NCBI GenBank assembly: GCA_038526915.1
Contig: JBCBGF010000001.1
Location: 62,001-126,000, forward strand
Origin: JBCBGF01 sp038526915
GTDB taxonomy: Bacteria; Pseudomonadota; Alphaproteobacteria; Rhodobacterales; Rhodobacteraceae
Direction of reading: 5' to 3'
Length of the DNA: 64,000 nucleotides
Shown here: positions 8,913 through 16,652 of the stretch, piece after piece
Numbering within the stretch: the stretch's first letter is position 1
Layout: every line of letters starts with the position of its first letter
Notes under the pieces: generated by a model
Database searches by the model: none
What the model saw: only the letters and a program-made list of their open reading frames with translations
Told to the model about the DNA's origin: nothing
Position numbers and translations under genes: made by a program

Positions 8913-9725
8913 TCACCTCATGCCAAGGACGTCGATCATGTCGTACTGTCCTGGCGACTTGTCCTGGCCCCAAAGGGCGGCTTTCAGCGCACCGCGGGCG
9001 AAGATTGCGCGATCCGTTGCCAAGTGCCGCAAGACGATCCGTTCACCCTCACCCGCAAAGATCACATCGTGTTCGCCGACGACATCCCCACCGCGAATCG
9101 CGGAAAAGCCGATTGCGCCGGTGTCGCGTGCCCCCGTGATGCCATCCCGTCCCCGATCCGCAACCTCGCTAAGTTGCACGCCCCGGCCCTCAGCCGCCGC
9201 CTCGCCCAGCATCAAAGCCGTGCCCGACGGTGCATCCACCTTGTGGCGATGATGCGCCTCGACGACTTCGATATCGAACTCCACGTCCAGCGCGGCGGCG
9301 ACCTGACGGGTCAGTTGCGTGAGAAGGTTTACCCCGAGGCTCATGTTGCCCGCCCGCACAATCACGGCATGCCGGGCCGCGGGTTCCAAGGCGGCGATGT
9401 CGTCCTCAGAGAAGCCGGTCGTCCCGATCACATGCACCGCCCGCGTTTGCGCCGCGAGTGCTGCAAATTCCAGCGTGGCGCTTGGCGATGTAAAATCCAA
9501 CACGGCCTGCGCCTGGGCAAAAGGATCCAGCGGATCGTCCGCGACGATCACGCCCAAGGGCGCCATGCCCATCGCAAGCCCCAGATCCTGTCCGATCCAG
9601 GCATGACCTGCCCGCTCAACCGCGCCCACAAGCTTGGCATTGGGGCTATCCAGAACTGTCCGGATCAGCATTTGCCCCATGCGCCCGGAGGCACCCACCA
9701 CGACCATTCCCGGCACTTCTGTCAT
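8913..9725 (-). CDS. dapB: 4-hydroxy-tetrahydrodipicolinate reductase
   Basis: DapB performs the NAD(P)H-dependent reduction step of the diaminopimelate/lysine pathway in the cytoplasm. The 270-residue protein has the dinucleotide-binding motif VVGASGRMG (residues 9-17), the DFTSPSATLEF block, GTTGF near residue 103, and the active-site signature HHRHKVDAPSGTA with the catalytic His and substrate-binding Lys. Length is normal. It is divergent from rbfA. A second diaminopimelate gene, dapC, lies near 39-40 kb, but the two are not linked. Confidence 0.97.
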   Translation of the reverse strand: MTEVPGMVVVGASGRMGQMLIRTVLDSPNAKLVGAVERAGHAWIGQDLGLAMGMAPLGVIVADDPLDPFAQAQAVLDFTSPSATLEFAALAAQTRAVHVIGTTGFSEDDIAALEPAARHAVIVRAGNMSLGVNLLTQLTRQVAAALDVEFDIEVVEAHHRHKVDAPSGTALMLGEAAAEGRGVQLSEVADRGRDGITGARDTGAIGFSAIRGGDVVGEHDVIFAGEGERIVLRHLATDRAIFARGALKAALWGQDKSPGQYDMIDVLGMR

Positions 9726-9786
9726 AAGACCCGTCCTTCAAGCGGCATTGCCCGCGGTGTTTAGCCAAACGCCGCCCCAGCCGAAA

Positions 9787-9806
9787 GCCCCGCCTTGCGG
9801 CGGGGC
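9787..9806 (+). promoter_or_regulatory. GC-rich hairpin ahead of rbfA
   Basis: A perfect 8-bp inverted repeat, GCCCCGCC and GGCGGGGC around a TTGC loop, ends 23 bases before the rbfA start. No T-run follows it on either strand, so it is not a standard terminator. It lies in the dapB-rbfA divergent gap and would sit in the 5' leader of rbfA, whose ribosome-binding site is weak. It may influence translation start or mRNA stability. Confidence 0.4.
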
Positions 9807-9829
9807 GGGCCGTGGCTTAGATGGGCGGC

Positions 9830-10228
9830 ATGGCCAAGAACCGATTTTCCGACGGCGCGGGGCCGTCTCAGCGTCAGCTACGGGTGGGGGAACTTCTTCG
9901 CCGCAGGCTGAGCGAGGTGTTGACCCGCGGCGATATCCACGACCCCGATCTGAACGCCATGTCAATCACAGTGGGCGAAGTGCGCGCCTCACCCGACCTG
10001 AAGGTGGCCACGGCCTATGTTCTACCGCTGGGGGGGGAGGGCCGCGAGGAAGCGCTTGATGCGTTGCGCCGCAACCGGGTGGAAATTCGGCGGACGGTGG
10101 CCAAGGGCCTTGATTTGAAATACGCGCCGGAACTGCGCTTCGCCCTCGATGAAACGTTTGATCGCATGGACGATACGCGCAGGCTTCTGGCCGAGGATAC
10201 GGTGCGCCGTGACATCGAAAGCGATTAG
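9830..10228 (+). CDS. rbfA: 30S ribosome-binding factor A
   Basis: RbfA binds the immature 30S subunit and helps 16S rRNA 5'-end maturation and cold adaptation. The 132-residue protein has the single KH-like domain, with RVGELLRRRLSEVL at the N-terminus, the segment DPDLNAMSITVGEVRASPDLKVA in two-strand arrangement, and the conserved LKYAPELRF near residue 100. The chosen ATG begins MAKNRFSDG; another ATG three codons upstream is possible. It leads a plus-strand translation cluster with truB and rpsO, as is common in bacteria, although infB and nusA are not next to it here. Confidence 0.95.
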   Translation: MAKNRFSDGAGPSQRQLRVGELLRRRLSEVLTRGDIHDPDLNAMSITVGEVRASPDLKVATAYVLPLGGEGREEALDALRRNRVEIRRTVAKGLDLKYAPELRFALDETFDRMDDTRRLLAEDTVRRDIESD

Positions 10229-10958
10229 GGCGGCACTGGCGGCTCTGGTAATACCGCTTCTCCCGGCAAGCGCGCACGCCGCGACCTGCGAAACGGCGAT
10301 CTTCGAGAACACCCCAATGTCGGTCTGCACGCTTGATCCGTCCGTCGATGACATTCGTCTGTGGCACCGCGATGAAGACGGGTCGATCCTTGGCACGTTC
10401 GAGCGCGTGAACGGCCTTCTTGCCGCCCAGGGACTGACCTTGGGTGTTGCGATGAACGGTGGCATGTACCACGACGACCGGCGGCCTGTGGGCCACTATG
10501 TCGAGAACGGGGTTGAGACGATGCGTCTGGTCACCTCGGAAGGCCCCGGCAATTTCGGCCTCCTGCCCAACGGAGTGTTCTGCCTTGCGGGGACGACCGC
10601 GATGGTTCTGGAAACCAATGCCTTCGCGGACTCAGGTACAGCTTGCGATTTCGCTACACAGTCGGGCCCAATGCTGGTGATCGATGGCACCCTCCACCCC
10701 CGCTTTCGGCCCGATGGCACGTCGAGCTTCATTCGAAACGGGGTGGGCGTTCGCGACGATGGACAGGTTGTCATGGCCATCTCGGACCGGCCTGTAACCT
10801 TCCATTCGTTCGGTCGCTTTTTTCGAGATGAGCTTCAGACACCCAACGCGCTTTTCATCGATGGCAACGTCTCGCGGCTCTATGCACCATCCCTAGGACG
10901 CAACGACTTCGGCTTCCCGATGGGACCCATTCTTGGCACTGCCGTCGCCGCGGATTGA
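10209..10958 (+). CDS. Exported phosphodiester glycosidase family protein (DUF2233/NAGPA domain)
   Basis: The start is most likely a GTG inside the end of rbfA (20-bp overlap), because translation from it gives a textbook signal peptide ending PASAHAATC; the longer frame upstream does not. The 249-residue product has a DUF2233 fold, related to the mammalian enzyme that uncovers mannose-6-phosphate. Typical blocks are AMNGGMYHDDRRPVG, NGVFCL, SGPMLVIDG, RNGVGVRDDGQVVMAIS and ALFIDGNVSRLYAP. It should act in the periplasm on a sugar phosphodiester, substrate unknown. Its position between rbfA and truB is curious because the neighbours act on RNA. Confidence 0.88.
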   Translation: MTSKAIRAALAALVIPLLPASAHAATCETAIFENTPMSVCTLDPSVDDIRLWHRDEDGSILGTFERVNGLLAAQGLTLGVAMNGGMYHDDRRPVGHYVENGVETMRLVTSEGPGNFGLLPNGVFCLAGTTAMVLETNAFADSGTACDFATQSGPMLVIDGTLHPRFRPDGTSSFIRNGVGVRDDGQVVMAISDRPVTFHSFGRFFRDELQTPNALFIDGNVSRLYAPSLGRNDFGFPMGPILGTAVAAD

Positions 10959-11015
10959 CCCGCTGATGGGGCGGCGCTAGGACCCGGCGCCAATACGTCA
11001 AAGGATACAGACAGT

Positions 11016-11921
11016 ATGGCGCGGAGACGCAAAGGCCGGGACATCTCGGGCTGGCTTGTCGTTGACAAGCCTTTGGGGGTCACCTCGAACGACGTTGTCG
11101 GCAAGGTGCGCTGGGCGTTTGATGCCAAAAAGGCAGGCCATGCCGGAACGCTGGATCCGGCGGCGACCGGCGTCCTCGCGATCGCCTTGGGCGAAGCCAC
11201 CAAAACCGTGCCCTACGTGACAGACGCCCTGAAGGCCTATGAGTTCACGGTGCAGTTTGGCCAAGCCACCAACACCGATGATGCCGAGGGTGAGGTTATC
11301 GAGACGTCGGAGTTCCGCCCGGAGACAGCGGACATCCAGCAGGCCCTTGGCGCGTTCACAGGCGATATCATGCAAACGCCGCCGGCGTTCTCAGCCGTCA
11401 AGATCGACGGCGAACGCGCCTACGCAAGGGCCCGCGCGGGCGAAGCGGTGGACCTGGCGGCGCGTCCATTGTTCGTTGAAACCCTGGAATTGACAGACCG
11501 TGCTGACGCGGATCACGCGACGCTCCGGATGGTTTGCGGCAAAGGCGGATACGTCCGCGCGATCGCCCGCGATCTTGGGCAGGCGTTGGGCTGTCTAGGC
11601 CACGTCACCCAGTTGCGGCGGATCTGGTCGGGGCCCTTTGATGTCGGCCAAGCAATCACGCTGGACGATATTGAGGACGCGGCACGCACCACAGCGCTCG
11701 ACACGTACCTCCTTCCACTGGAAACCGGCCTTGCCGATCTGCCCCAGGCGCAATGCAATGCCATTGCCGCAAACCGGCTGCGCCACGGCAACCCCGCGCC
11801 GGTCATTGCGACAACCGCCGACTATGGGGACGAGGCCTGGGCATCGCATCAAGGCGCGGCTGTTGCGGTGGGGATCTACCGCGCCGGTGAGTTGCACCCA
11901 TCCCGGGTCTTCAACACATGA
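11016..11921 (+). CDS. truB: tRNA pseudouridine(55) synthase
   Basis: TruB converts U55 of the tRNA T-loop to pseudouridine. The 301-residue protein shows the family blocks GWLVVDKPLGVTSND (12-26) and HAGTLDPAATGVL with catalytic Asp47, then the KAYEFTVQFG strand and GGYVRAIARDLG. The C-terminal region is a short PUA-like domain. It follows the DUF2233 gene after 57 bp and overlaps the DUF1643 gene by ATGA. Confidence 0.97.
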   Translation: MARRRKGRDISGWLVVDKPLGVTSNDVVGKVRWAFDAKKAGHAGTLDPAATGVLAIALGEATKTVPYVTDALKAYEFTVQFGQATNTDDAEGEVIETSEFRPETADIQQALGAFTGDIMQTPPAFSAVKIDGERAYARARAGEAVDLAARPLFVETLELTDRADADHATLRMVCGKGGYVRAIARDLGQALGCLGHVTQLRRIWSGPFDVGQAITLDDIEDAARTTALDTYLLPLETGLADLPQAQCNAIAANRLRHGNPAPVIATTADYGDEAWASHQGAAVAVGIYRAGELHPSRVFNT

Positions 11922-12424
11922 TCGAACGATCATTCCAAAAGGGCGACGCATCCAGCACGGCGGTGTACTCCGACTGCGAACGTTATCGCTACAGCCTGAC
12001 GCGGATATGGACCGAAGGCGGCACGCACGCCCTGTTCGTCATGTTGAACCCCTCCACTGCGACTGAGCGGCAGAACGACCCCACCGTTGAACGCTGCGAG
12101 CGCCGCGCCCGCGCGCTGGGCCATGGCGCGTTCACGGTGTGCAACATCTTCGCCTGGCGCGAGACCGATCCGCATAAGATGCGCAAGGTCAGCGATCCGG
12201 TCGGGCCGGGAAACGACACGGCGATCACCGCGGCCTGCCACCAGGCCGATGCAATCATCTGCGCCTGGGGCACCCACGGCGCACACCTGGACCGTGGGCG
12301 GGCCGTCGAGGCGCTGATGCGCGCGACAGACCGTCCGCTGCATCACCTGGGCCTGACCAAAGACAGCCACCCGCGCCATCCGCTCTATATCTCCTACACC
12401 GAACAACCGCGGCTTTGGGCCTGA
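11918..12424 (+). CDS. DUF1643 domain-containing protein
   Basis: The 168-residue protein is a DUF1643 member. It carries FVMLNPSTATERQNDPTVERC near residue 45 and NIFAWRETDP near residue 83, then ICAWGTHG near residue 110, all typical blocks of the family. The function is not established; the fold may be related to uracil-DNA-glycosylase-like or nucleoside-binding enzymes, but I cannot show that from sequence alone. The ATG overlaps the truB stop by 4 bp, so it is probably translated as part of the truB transcript. Confidence 0.85.
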   Translation: MIERSFQKGDASSTAVYSDCERYRYSLTRIWTEGGTHALFVMLNPSTATERQNDPTVERCERRARALGHGAFTVCNIFAWRETDPHKMRKVSDPVGPGNDTAITAACHQADAIICAWGTHGAHLDRGRAVEALMRATDRPLHHLGLTKDSHPRHPLYISYTEQPRLWA

Positions 12425-12460
12425 GCTAGGCGACCGCCGACCAATCCGCTAGGAATCCGC

Positions 12461-12742
12461 ATGGCCAACGACAACTCAGATCAATCACTCGCCGACCAGG
12501 TTTCAGGGCTTCGCCAGGAACTTGAGCGGCTGAACGACCATCGCTTCATGCGCCTGCATGAATCGCTCTTCCGCATGCTCGCCTTTCAGTTCGCCCGGGG
12601 TCTTGCGCTTGGTCTGGGAACGGTCGTCGGCGCAACCATCCTTGTCTCGGTTCTGGCCTACACCCTCAGCCAGATCGATTTCATTCCGGTGATCGGCAGC
12701 TGGGCCAGCGAAATCGCGCGCCAGATCCAGGAATCGCAGTAG
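12461..12742 (+). CDS. DUF5665 small membrane protein
   Basis: The 93-residue protein has a hydrophilic N-terminal helix (VSGLRQELERLNDHRFMR) and one strong transmembrane stretch of about 25 residues near positions 47-70 (LALGLGTVVGATILVSVLAY). An amphipathic tail with IPVIGSWASEIARQI follows. This layout matches DUF5665 proteins, which have no known role. It sits between the DUF1643 gene and rpsO, 132 bp before rpsO. Confidence 0.8.
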   Translation: MANDNSDQSLADQVSGLRQELERLNDHRFMRLHESLFRMLAFQFARGLALGLGTVVGATILVSVLAYTLSQIDFIPVIGSWASEIARQIQESQ

Positions 12743-12778
12743 CGGGATTTCCCTCTTCCCAAGCCCCCCGCTTTCGCC

Positions 12779-12874
12779 TATACGCCCGCATCCGCCACAG
12801 GGCGGACCTCCACGGGCCTGTGCTGGACGACATCCCGGCCTGCGCCATAACCCTGACTTCGAAAGGAGACCCCG
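12779..12874 (+). promoter_or_regulatory. rpsO 5' leader with pseudoknot potential
   Basis: The segment before rpsO holds a weak -10-like TATACG at 12779 and then a hairpin: TCCGCC (12791-12796), loop ACAG, GGCGGA (12801-12806). The loop with its closing bases reads CACAGG (12796-12801) and is the exact complement of CCTGTG at 12817-12822. The downstream strand could therefore pair with the loop as a pseudoknot, or compete with the stem. The ribosome-binding site AAAGGAGA follows at 12862. In other bacteria S15 represses its own mRNA through structured leaders, including a pseudoknot in E. coli. Autoregulation here is an inference. Confidence 0.4.
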
Positions 12875-13144
12875 ATGTCGATTACTGCTGACGAAAAGCA
12901 GCGCATCATGAAGGAATTCGCCACCAAAGACGGCGATACCGGATCGCCGGAAGTGCAGGTGGCCATCCTGTCGAGCCGGATCGCGACCCTGACCGAGCAC
13001 TTTAAGACTCACAAGAAAGACAACCACTCGCGTCGTGGTCTGCTCAAGCTGGTGGCCCAGCGCCGGAAGCTTCTGGATTACACCAAGGCAAAGGATGAAG
13101 CGCGCTATCAGGACCTGATCAAGCGCCTCGGCATCCGCCGCTAA
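12875..13144 (+). CDS. rpsO: 30S ribosomal protein S15
   Basis: S15 binds the central domain of 16S rRNA early in 30S assembly. The 89-residue protein is the usual length, with TGSPEVQVAILSSRI, LTEHFKTHKKDNHSRRGL and RRKLLDYTK, all near-invariant. A strong ribosome-binding site AAAGGAGA precedes the ATG by five bases. Unlike many bacteria, pnp does not follow; a terminator and a convergent oxidoreductase gene do, and pnp lies about 42 kb away. Confidence 0.98.
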   Translation: MSITADEKQRIMKEFATKDGDTGSPEVQVAILSSRIATLTEHFKTHKKDNHSRRGLLKLVAQRRKLLDYTKAKDEARYQDLIKRLGIRR

Positions 13145-13166
13145 GGCGCTCACGCGCGAGATTTGG

Positions 13167-13193
13167 AAACCGCGCCCACCGGCGCGGTTTTTT
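13167..13193 (+). terminator. Rho-independent terminator of rpsO
   Basis: AAACCGCGCC and GGCGCGGTTT form a perfect 10-bp stem around a CACC loop, followed by TTT. It begins 22 bases after the rpsO stop and ends exactly at the stop codon of the convergent quinone oxidoreductase gene. The A-run on the other side may let it act on that gene too. Confidence 0.9.
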
Positions 13194-14185
13194 CATTTCA
13201 CCTGCAGGACGATCTTGCCGATATGGCCCGAGCTCTCCATCCGCCGGTGCGCTTCTGCCGCGTCCTCTAAGGCGAACTCGCTGTCCATCACCGGTGCAAC
13301 GCGACCGGCATACAGCAGTGGCCACACCTTCGCGCGCAAATCCTCGGCGATCCGTGCCTTTGCCAGATCCGACTGCGGCCGCAGGGTCGAGCCGGTGATC
13401 GTCAGCCGCCGCACCATAACTTGCGCGAAGTTCAACGCCACTTTCGGCCCCGACAGAAACGCGATCTGCACCAGTCGTCCATCATCCCGCAGCGCCTTGA
13501 CGTTCCGCGGGATGTAATCACCCCCAACCATGTCGAGGATCAGGTCGGCCCCACCTTCGGCCCGGACCACCTCAACAAAGTCCTCATCGCGATAGTTAAT
13601 CGCACGTTGGGCCCCCAACTTTTCGCACACCGCGCATTTCTCAGCCGACCCGGCAGTGGCAAACACCCGGGCACCGAACACGGACGCGAGTTGAATTGCG
13701 GTCGTGCCAATCCCGGATGAGCCACCGTGCACGAGGAACGTCTCACCCGCCTCCAGGCCGCCGCGCATGAACACGTTGGACCAGACGGTGAAAAACGTCT
13801 CGGGCAGGCACGCGGCCTCCTTGAGGCTCAAGGGTTCCGGTATCGGCAGGCAATGTGCGGCGGGAGTCGCCACGTATTCAGCATAACCGCCACCCGGCAA
13901 GAGGGCGCAAACCGTATCGCCCACAGCCCAATCGCTGACACCAGACCCGACCGCTGCAACCGTCCCCGATGCTTCTAGCCCTGGCAGATCGCTCGCATTC
14001 GGTGGCGGGGCATAGCTTCCCGCGCGCTGCAGGGCATCGGGGCGGTTCACCCCGGCCCAGGCCACCTCGATCAGAACTTCACCCACACCGGGTTTCGGCA
14101 CCTGCCGTTCAGTTGTGCGCAACACATCCGGCCCGCCGGGCTCACTGATCTCAACAGCGCGCATGCGATCGGGCAGCGTGGCCAT
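13193..14185 (-). CDS. NAD(P)H quinone oxidoreductase, PIG3-type (zinc-less MDR superfamily)
   Basis: This 330-residue cytoplasmic protein belongs to the medium-chain dehydrogenase superfamily, quinone reductase branch. It starts MATLPDRMRAVEISEPGGPD. It has the catalytic-domain block EVAWAGVNRPDALQR, the cofactor-binding HGGSSGIGTTAIQLA near residue 150, and no structural zinc cysteines of alcohol dehydrogenases. PIG3/TIGR02824-type enzymes reduce quinones by one electron with NADPH. The ATG overlaps the stop of the COQ9 gene by one base (TGATG), and the link with a ubiquinone-biosynthesis protein supports a role in quinone chemistry; this is inference. Confidence 0.88.
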   Translation of the reverse strand: MATLPDRMRAVEISEPGGPDVLRTTERQVPKPGVGEVLIEVAWAGVNRPDALQRAGSYAPPPNASDLPGLEASGTVAAVGSGVSDWAVGDTVCALLPGGGYAEYVATPAAHCLPIPEPLSLKEAACLPETFFTVWSNVFMRGGLEAGETFLVHGGSSGIGTTAIQLASVFGARVFATAGSAEKCAVCEKLGAQRAINYRDEDFVEVVRAEGGADLILDMVGGDYIPRNVKALRDDGRLVQIAFLSGPKVALNFAQVMVRRLTITGSTLRPQSDLAKARIAEDLRAKVWPLLYAGRVAPVMDSEFALEDAAEAHRRMESSGHIGKIVLQVK

Positions 14186-14886
14186 CAACCCTCGGCAGCA
14201 GGCGTAACAACACCAGGCACATCCGTGCGCGGCGTGCGCGATGGCGCCTTGATCTGCGACAGCAGCCAGTTCGGCCCGGCAAAGACCGTCTTAAGAACCG
14301 GATGGTCGCGCACCTGCGCCTTGAGCTTTTCGATCTGCATCACATCGTCGATCCGCCGGTCCAAAAAGGCCCACGTATCGGCATGGCCCGGGCTTTCGTC
14401 GCCCAGCCAGTAAAGCACGGTCGATCCATAGACGCCCGACAAGGTGGCGCGCTTGGTGTACCAGTTCACATCATCGGATGTGTCGCCCAACGCGTTCCAT
14501 ATGGCATCCACAGTGCCCCACGTGGCCGAGGCCCCGAGCGCAGCATATTGGGGCAGTGAAAACAGCGTTACGCCACGACGCACGGCTTCCTTGTCCTCAA
14601 TCACTTCCAACCGCAGACGCACCGCCTGGGCCACCTTGTCGCGATACCGCAGGGCCGACATATCCGTCTCGGCGATGCGCACTTTCATCTGTGCGTCGCC
14701 CGCCTCATGAAACGCGAGCGCCAGATCAACCGATCCGCGCGGGCACAAGCTGCGCGCAGTCTCAAGGTCGATCTCGGCATCCCGAGCGGCCGCACGAAAC
14801 GTCGTCTCAGACCACCCATCGAATGCAACATGCGGCAAGGCCGCATCCAAAAGCCGTTCGATTTCAGTGCGTTCAACATCAGTCAT
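14185..14886 (-). CDS. COQ9 family protein (ubiquinone biosynthesis accessory)
   Basis: The 233-residue protein resembles COQ9. It has a TetR-like helical N-terminus (HVAFDGWSETTFRAAARDAEID) and a conserved central block with WNALGDTSDDVNWYTKRATL, followed by a DTWAFLDRRIDDV segment. In eukaryotes COQ9 binds isoprenoid intermediates and presents them to the COQ7 hydroxylase; bacterial members are presumed to act similarly. It is divergent from rpsU, a frequent alphaproteobacterial arrangement, and is coupled to the quinone oxidoreductase gene. Confidence 0.93.
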   Translation of the reverse strand: MTDVERTEIERLLDAALPHVAFDGWSETTFRAAARDAEIDLETARSLCPRGSVDLALAFHEAGDAQMKVRIAETDMSALRYRDKVAQAVRLRLEVIEDKEAVRRGVTLFSLPQYAALGASATWGTVDAIWNALGDTSDDVNWYTKRATLSGVYGSTVLYWLGDESPGHADTWAFLDRRIDDVMQIEKLKAQVRDHPVLKTVFAGPNWLLSQIKAPSRTPRTDVPGVVTPAAEG

Positions 14887-14997
14887 CGGGGGTCCTTCCG
14901 GTCATCGTGTCGCCAGTAGACAAGCTAGACCGCGTTTGCTATACGGCTACCTCCTGCAATTCATGCAACTCTAACTTAGAAAGGTGGTGACAACCAC

Positions 14998-15204
14998 ATG
15001 CAGGTCAGTGTTCGCGACAACAATGTCGATCAGGCGCTTCGTGCCCTGAAAAAGAAGCTGCAGCGTGAGGGCGTGTTCCGCGAGATGAAGCTTCGGCAGC
15101 ATTTCGAGAAACCGTCTGAAAAGCGTGCCCGCGAAAAGGCCGAGGCCATTCGCCGTGCCCGCAAGCTGGCGCGGAAAAAAGCGCAGCGCGAAGGCATGAT
15201 GTAA
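14998..15204 (+). CDS. rpsU: 30S ribosomal protein S21
   Basis: The 68-residue, very basic protein shows the S21 blocks MQVSVRDNNVDQALRALKKK and FREMKLRQHFEKPSEKR. It is needed for efficient mRNA engagement by the 30S subunit. AAGGTGG precedes the ATG as a ribosome-binding site. It is transcribed alone, diverging from COQ9 and closed by its own terminator. Confidence 0.97.
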   Translation: MQVSVRDNNVDQALRALKKKLQREGVFREMKLRQHFEKPSEKRAREKAEAIRRARKLARKKAQREGMM

Positions 15205-15245
15205 GCTTTCAAAGACACTGGGCGGGGCAACCCGCCAATTAGACG

Positions 15246-15273
15246 ACCCCCGGGCATAACGGCCGGGGGTTTG
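15246..15273 (+). terminator. Rho-independent terminator of rpsU
   Basis: ACCCCCGG and CCGGGGGT form an 8-bp stem around a 9-base loop, followed by TTGT. It lies 41 bases after rpsU and just before the convergent glycosyltransferase gene. Confidence 0.75.
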
Positions 15274-15286
15274 TCGTTTCAGAGGC

Positions 15287-16411
15287 CTATTTCCGCAACC
15301 GGTCCACGTAATACGTCAGTTTTTCGCGCATCTGATCTTCCGACAGCCCGTCCCCGCGGATCGTGATGTGATCCTCGATCCCCATGGTTACACCGAAGAA
15401 CGTAAAATTCGGATCCCACCAATCATCCGAGACGATTTCGATCACCGCGCGCGTGCGCCATTGCAGCATGTTGAACAGCGCGGACCCATGGTCGGCAATG
15501 ATGATATCGGCATCCGGGGCCAGTGCGCCAAAGTCATCGAAACCGCATTGCTGCGTCTCCACCACCCGGCCACCCAGCTCTTCGACAATCCGCCCGGTCT
15601 GCTCGCTGTCATAGGTCCGATCGGTGTGCAGTTCGCTCTGCACCCCCTTGCGCGACAGATAGGTGATGGAATTGCGGCGTGGCGCCACCGGATCGATCCG
15701 GTTCGCCGTGCGCCAGGCCTCGATATCTTCCGGGGTCCAGATCACCGAATAGTTTTGCTTGAGCAAGACGGTCGCGCGTTCAATCAAAACTGGCGTTTCG
15801 GCGAACATATATGTGATCCCCAGCCGATCGAGCTGCGGACGCACGTAGGCCTTATGCGCATAGGCAGCTGGCAGGACCACGGGCTCAGGAAACGACACCC
15901 CGCGATGTCGGCACAGGACCAGCGCCTTAACCTGCTCGCTGACAAAATCGCCCCACGTGCGGCCATGCTGACACTGAATGATCGTGCCCTCTGGAATACG
16001 CGCCGCCCCCTCTTTGTCCGGGAACGGCAGGATCTGTTCGGCCCGCACCAACCGGCCAGTGCTGAACTCTTCGCAGGCAGCGCGTTCGTGCCATGCGATC
16101 CCATTTGGCATGTAAAGAACGCCATTGGCCGTGGTCGTCATCGGACGTTCGACGGCATAGTCAGGCATCGTGATGAAGTTGTCGCGATACCGGCCGCGTG
16201 GCGTGTCACTGGCCGCACGCAACGACTGCATCGGATAAGGGAACGGATCGACCCGTCGGTTCGGCAGATCACCGTCAAAAAGCGCAACATGCTTGTCTAC
16301 CAGACGTTTACGCTCGGCCGAGGCAGGCTTGAAGTAGCCAAGCCTGCGCAGCATCTCCAACGCACCGGGCCCGCGCATCCGCCGTTGGATCACGTGTGAA
16401 ACTCTGCTCAT
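15287..16411 (-). CDS. Glycosyltransferase family 61 (DUF563) protein
   Basis: The 374-residue protein matches GT61-type transferases. The C-terminal catalytic region carries YLSRKGVQSE, then DADIIIADHGSALFNMLQWR near residue 310, equivalent to the family HGA(A/S)L.N block, and WWDPNF near residue 335. There is no signal peptide or membrane segment, so it is cytosolic or peripheral. Proteins of this type transfer sugars to lipopolysaccharide, capsule or other surface glycans; donor and acceptor cannot be read from sequence. It is divergent from the GT2 gene, separated by a 241-bp region with several inverted repeats. Confidence 0.8.
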   Translation of the reverse strand: MSRVSHVIQRRMRGPGALEMLRRLGYFKPASAERKRLVDKHVALFDGDLPNRRVDPFPYPMQSLRAASDTPRGRYRDNFITMPDYAVERPMTTTANGVLYMPNGIAWHERAACEEFSTGRLVRAEQILPFPDKEGAARIPEGTIIQCQHGRTWGDFVSEQVKALVLCRHRGVSFPEPVVLPAAYAHKAYVRPQLDRLGITYMFAETPVLIERATVLLKQNYSVIWTPEDIEAWRTANRIDPVAPRRNSITYLSRKGVQSELHTDRTYDSEQTGRIVEELGGRVVETQQCGFDDFGALAPDADIIIADHGSALFNMLQWRTRAVIEIVSDDWWDPNFTFFGVTMGIEDHITIRGDGLSEDQMREKLTYYVDRLRK

Positions 16412-16652
16412 GCCGCCCTCTTATCGCGTTGGAGTGCCGCGACATTCGGCGCAGCAGGGCGAACCTGTCAACCGAACCCACCCAGATGCACGGGGTCACG
16501 AACAGATTGTTGACGGGCAACAGCCGATAGCAGGGCCTCTGATGAAATTGTGCCACCAGGGGTGACTGTCAGTGGCACGGCGAAAAGTGACAGTTGCAGC
16601 CGTGCCGGTGTCTGCCGCATAGAACGCGGCAGTAGATCCCAACAAATAAGGC
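16412..16652. promoter_or_regulatory. Divergent intergenic region between the two glycosyltransferase genes
   Basis: This 241-bp gap has no convincing coding frame. It contains GTGCCAC (16550-16556) facing GTGGCAC (16572-16578), and CTGCCGC (16612-16618) facing GCGGCAG (16626-16632) around ATAGAAC, the second ending 20 bases before the GT2 start. Two similar GTGAC-plus-CGTGCC stretches lie between 16561 and 16605. It probably holds both promoters; the repeats may be operator or leader hairpin. Confidence 0.45.
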
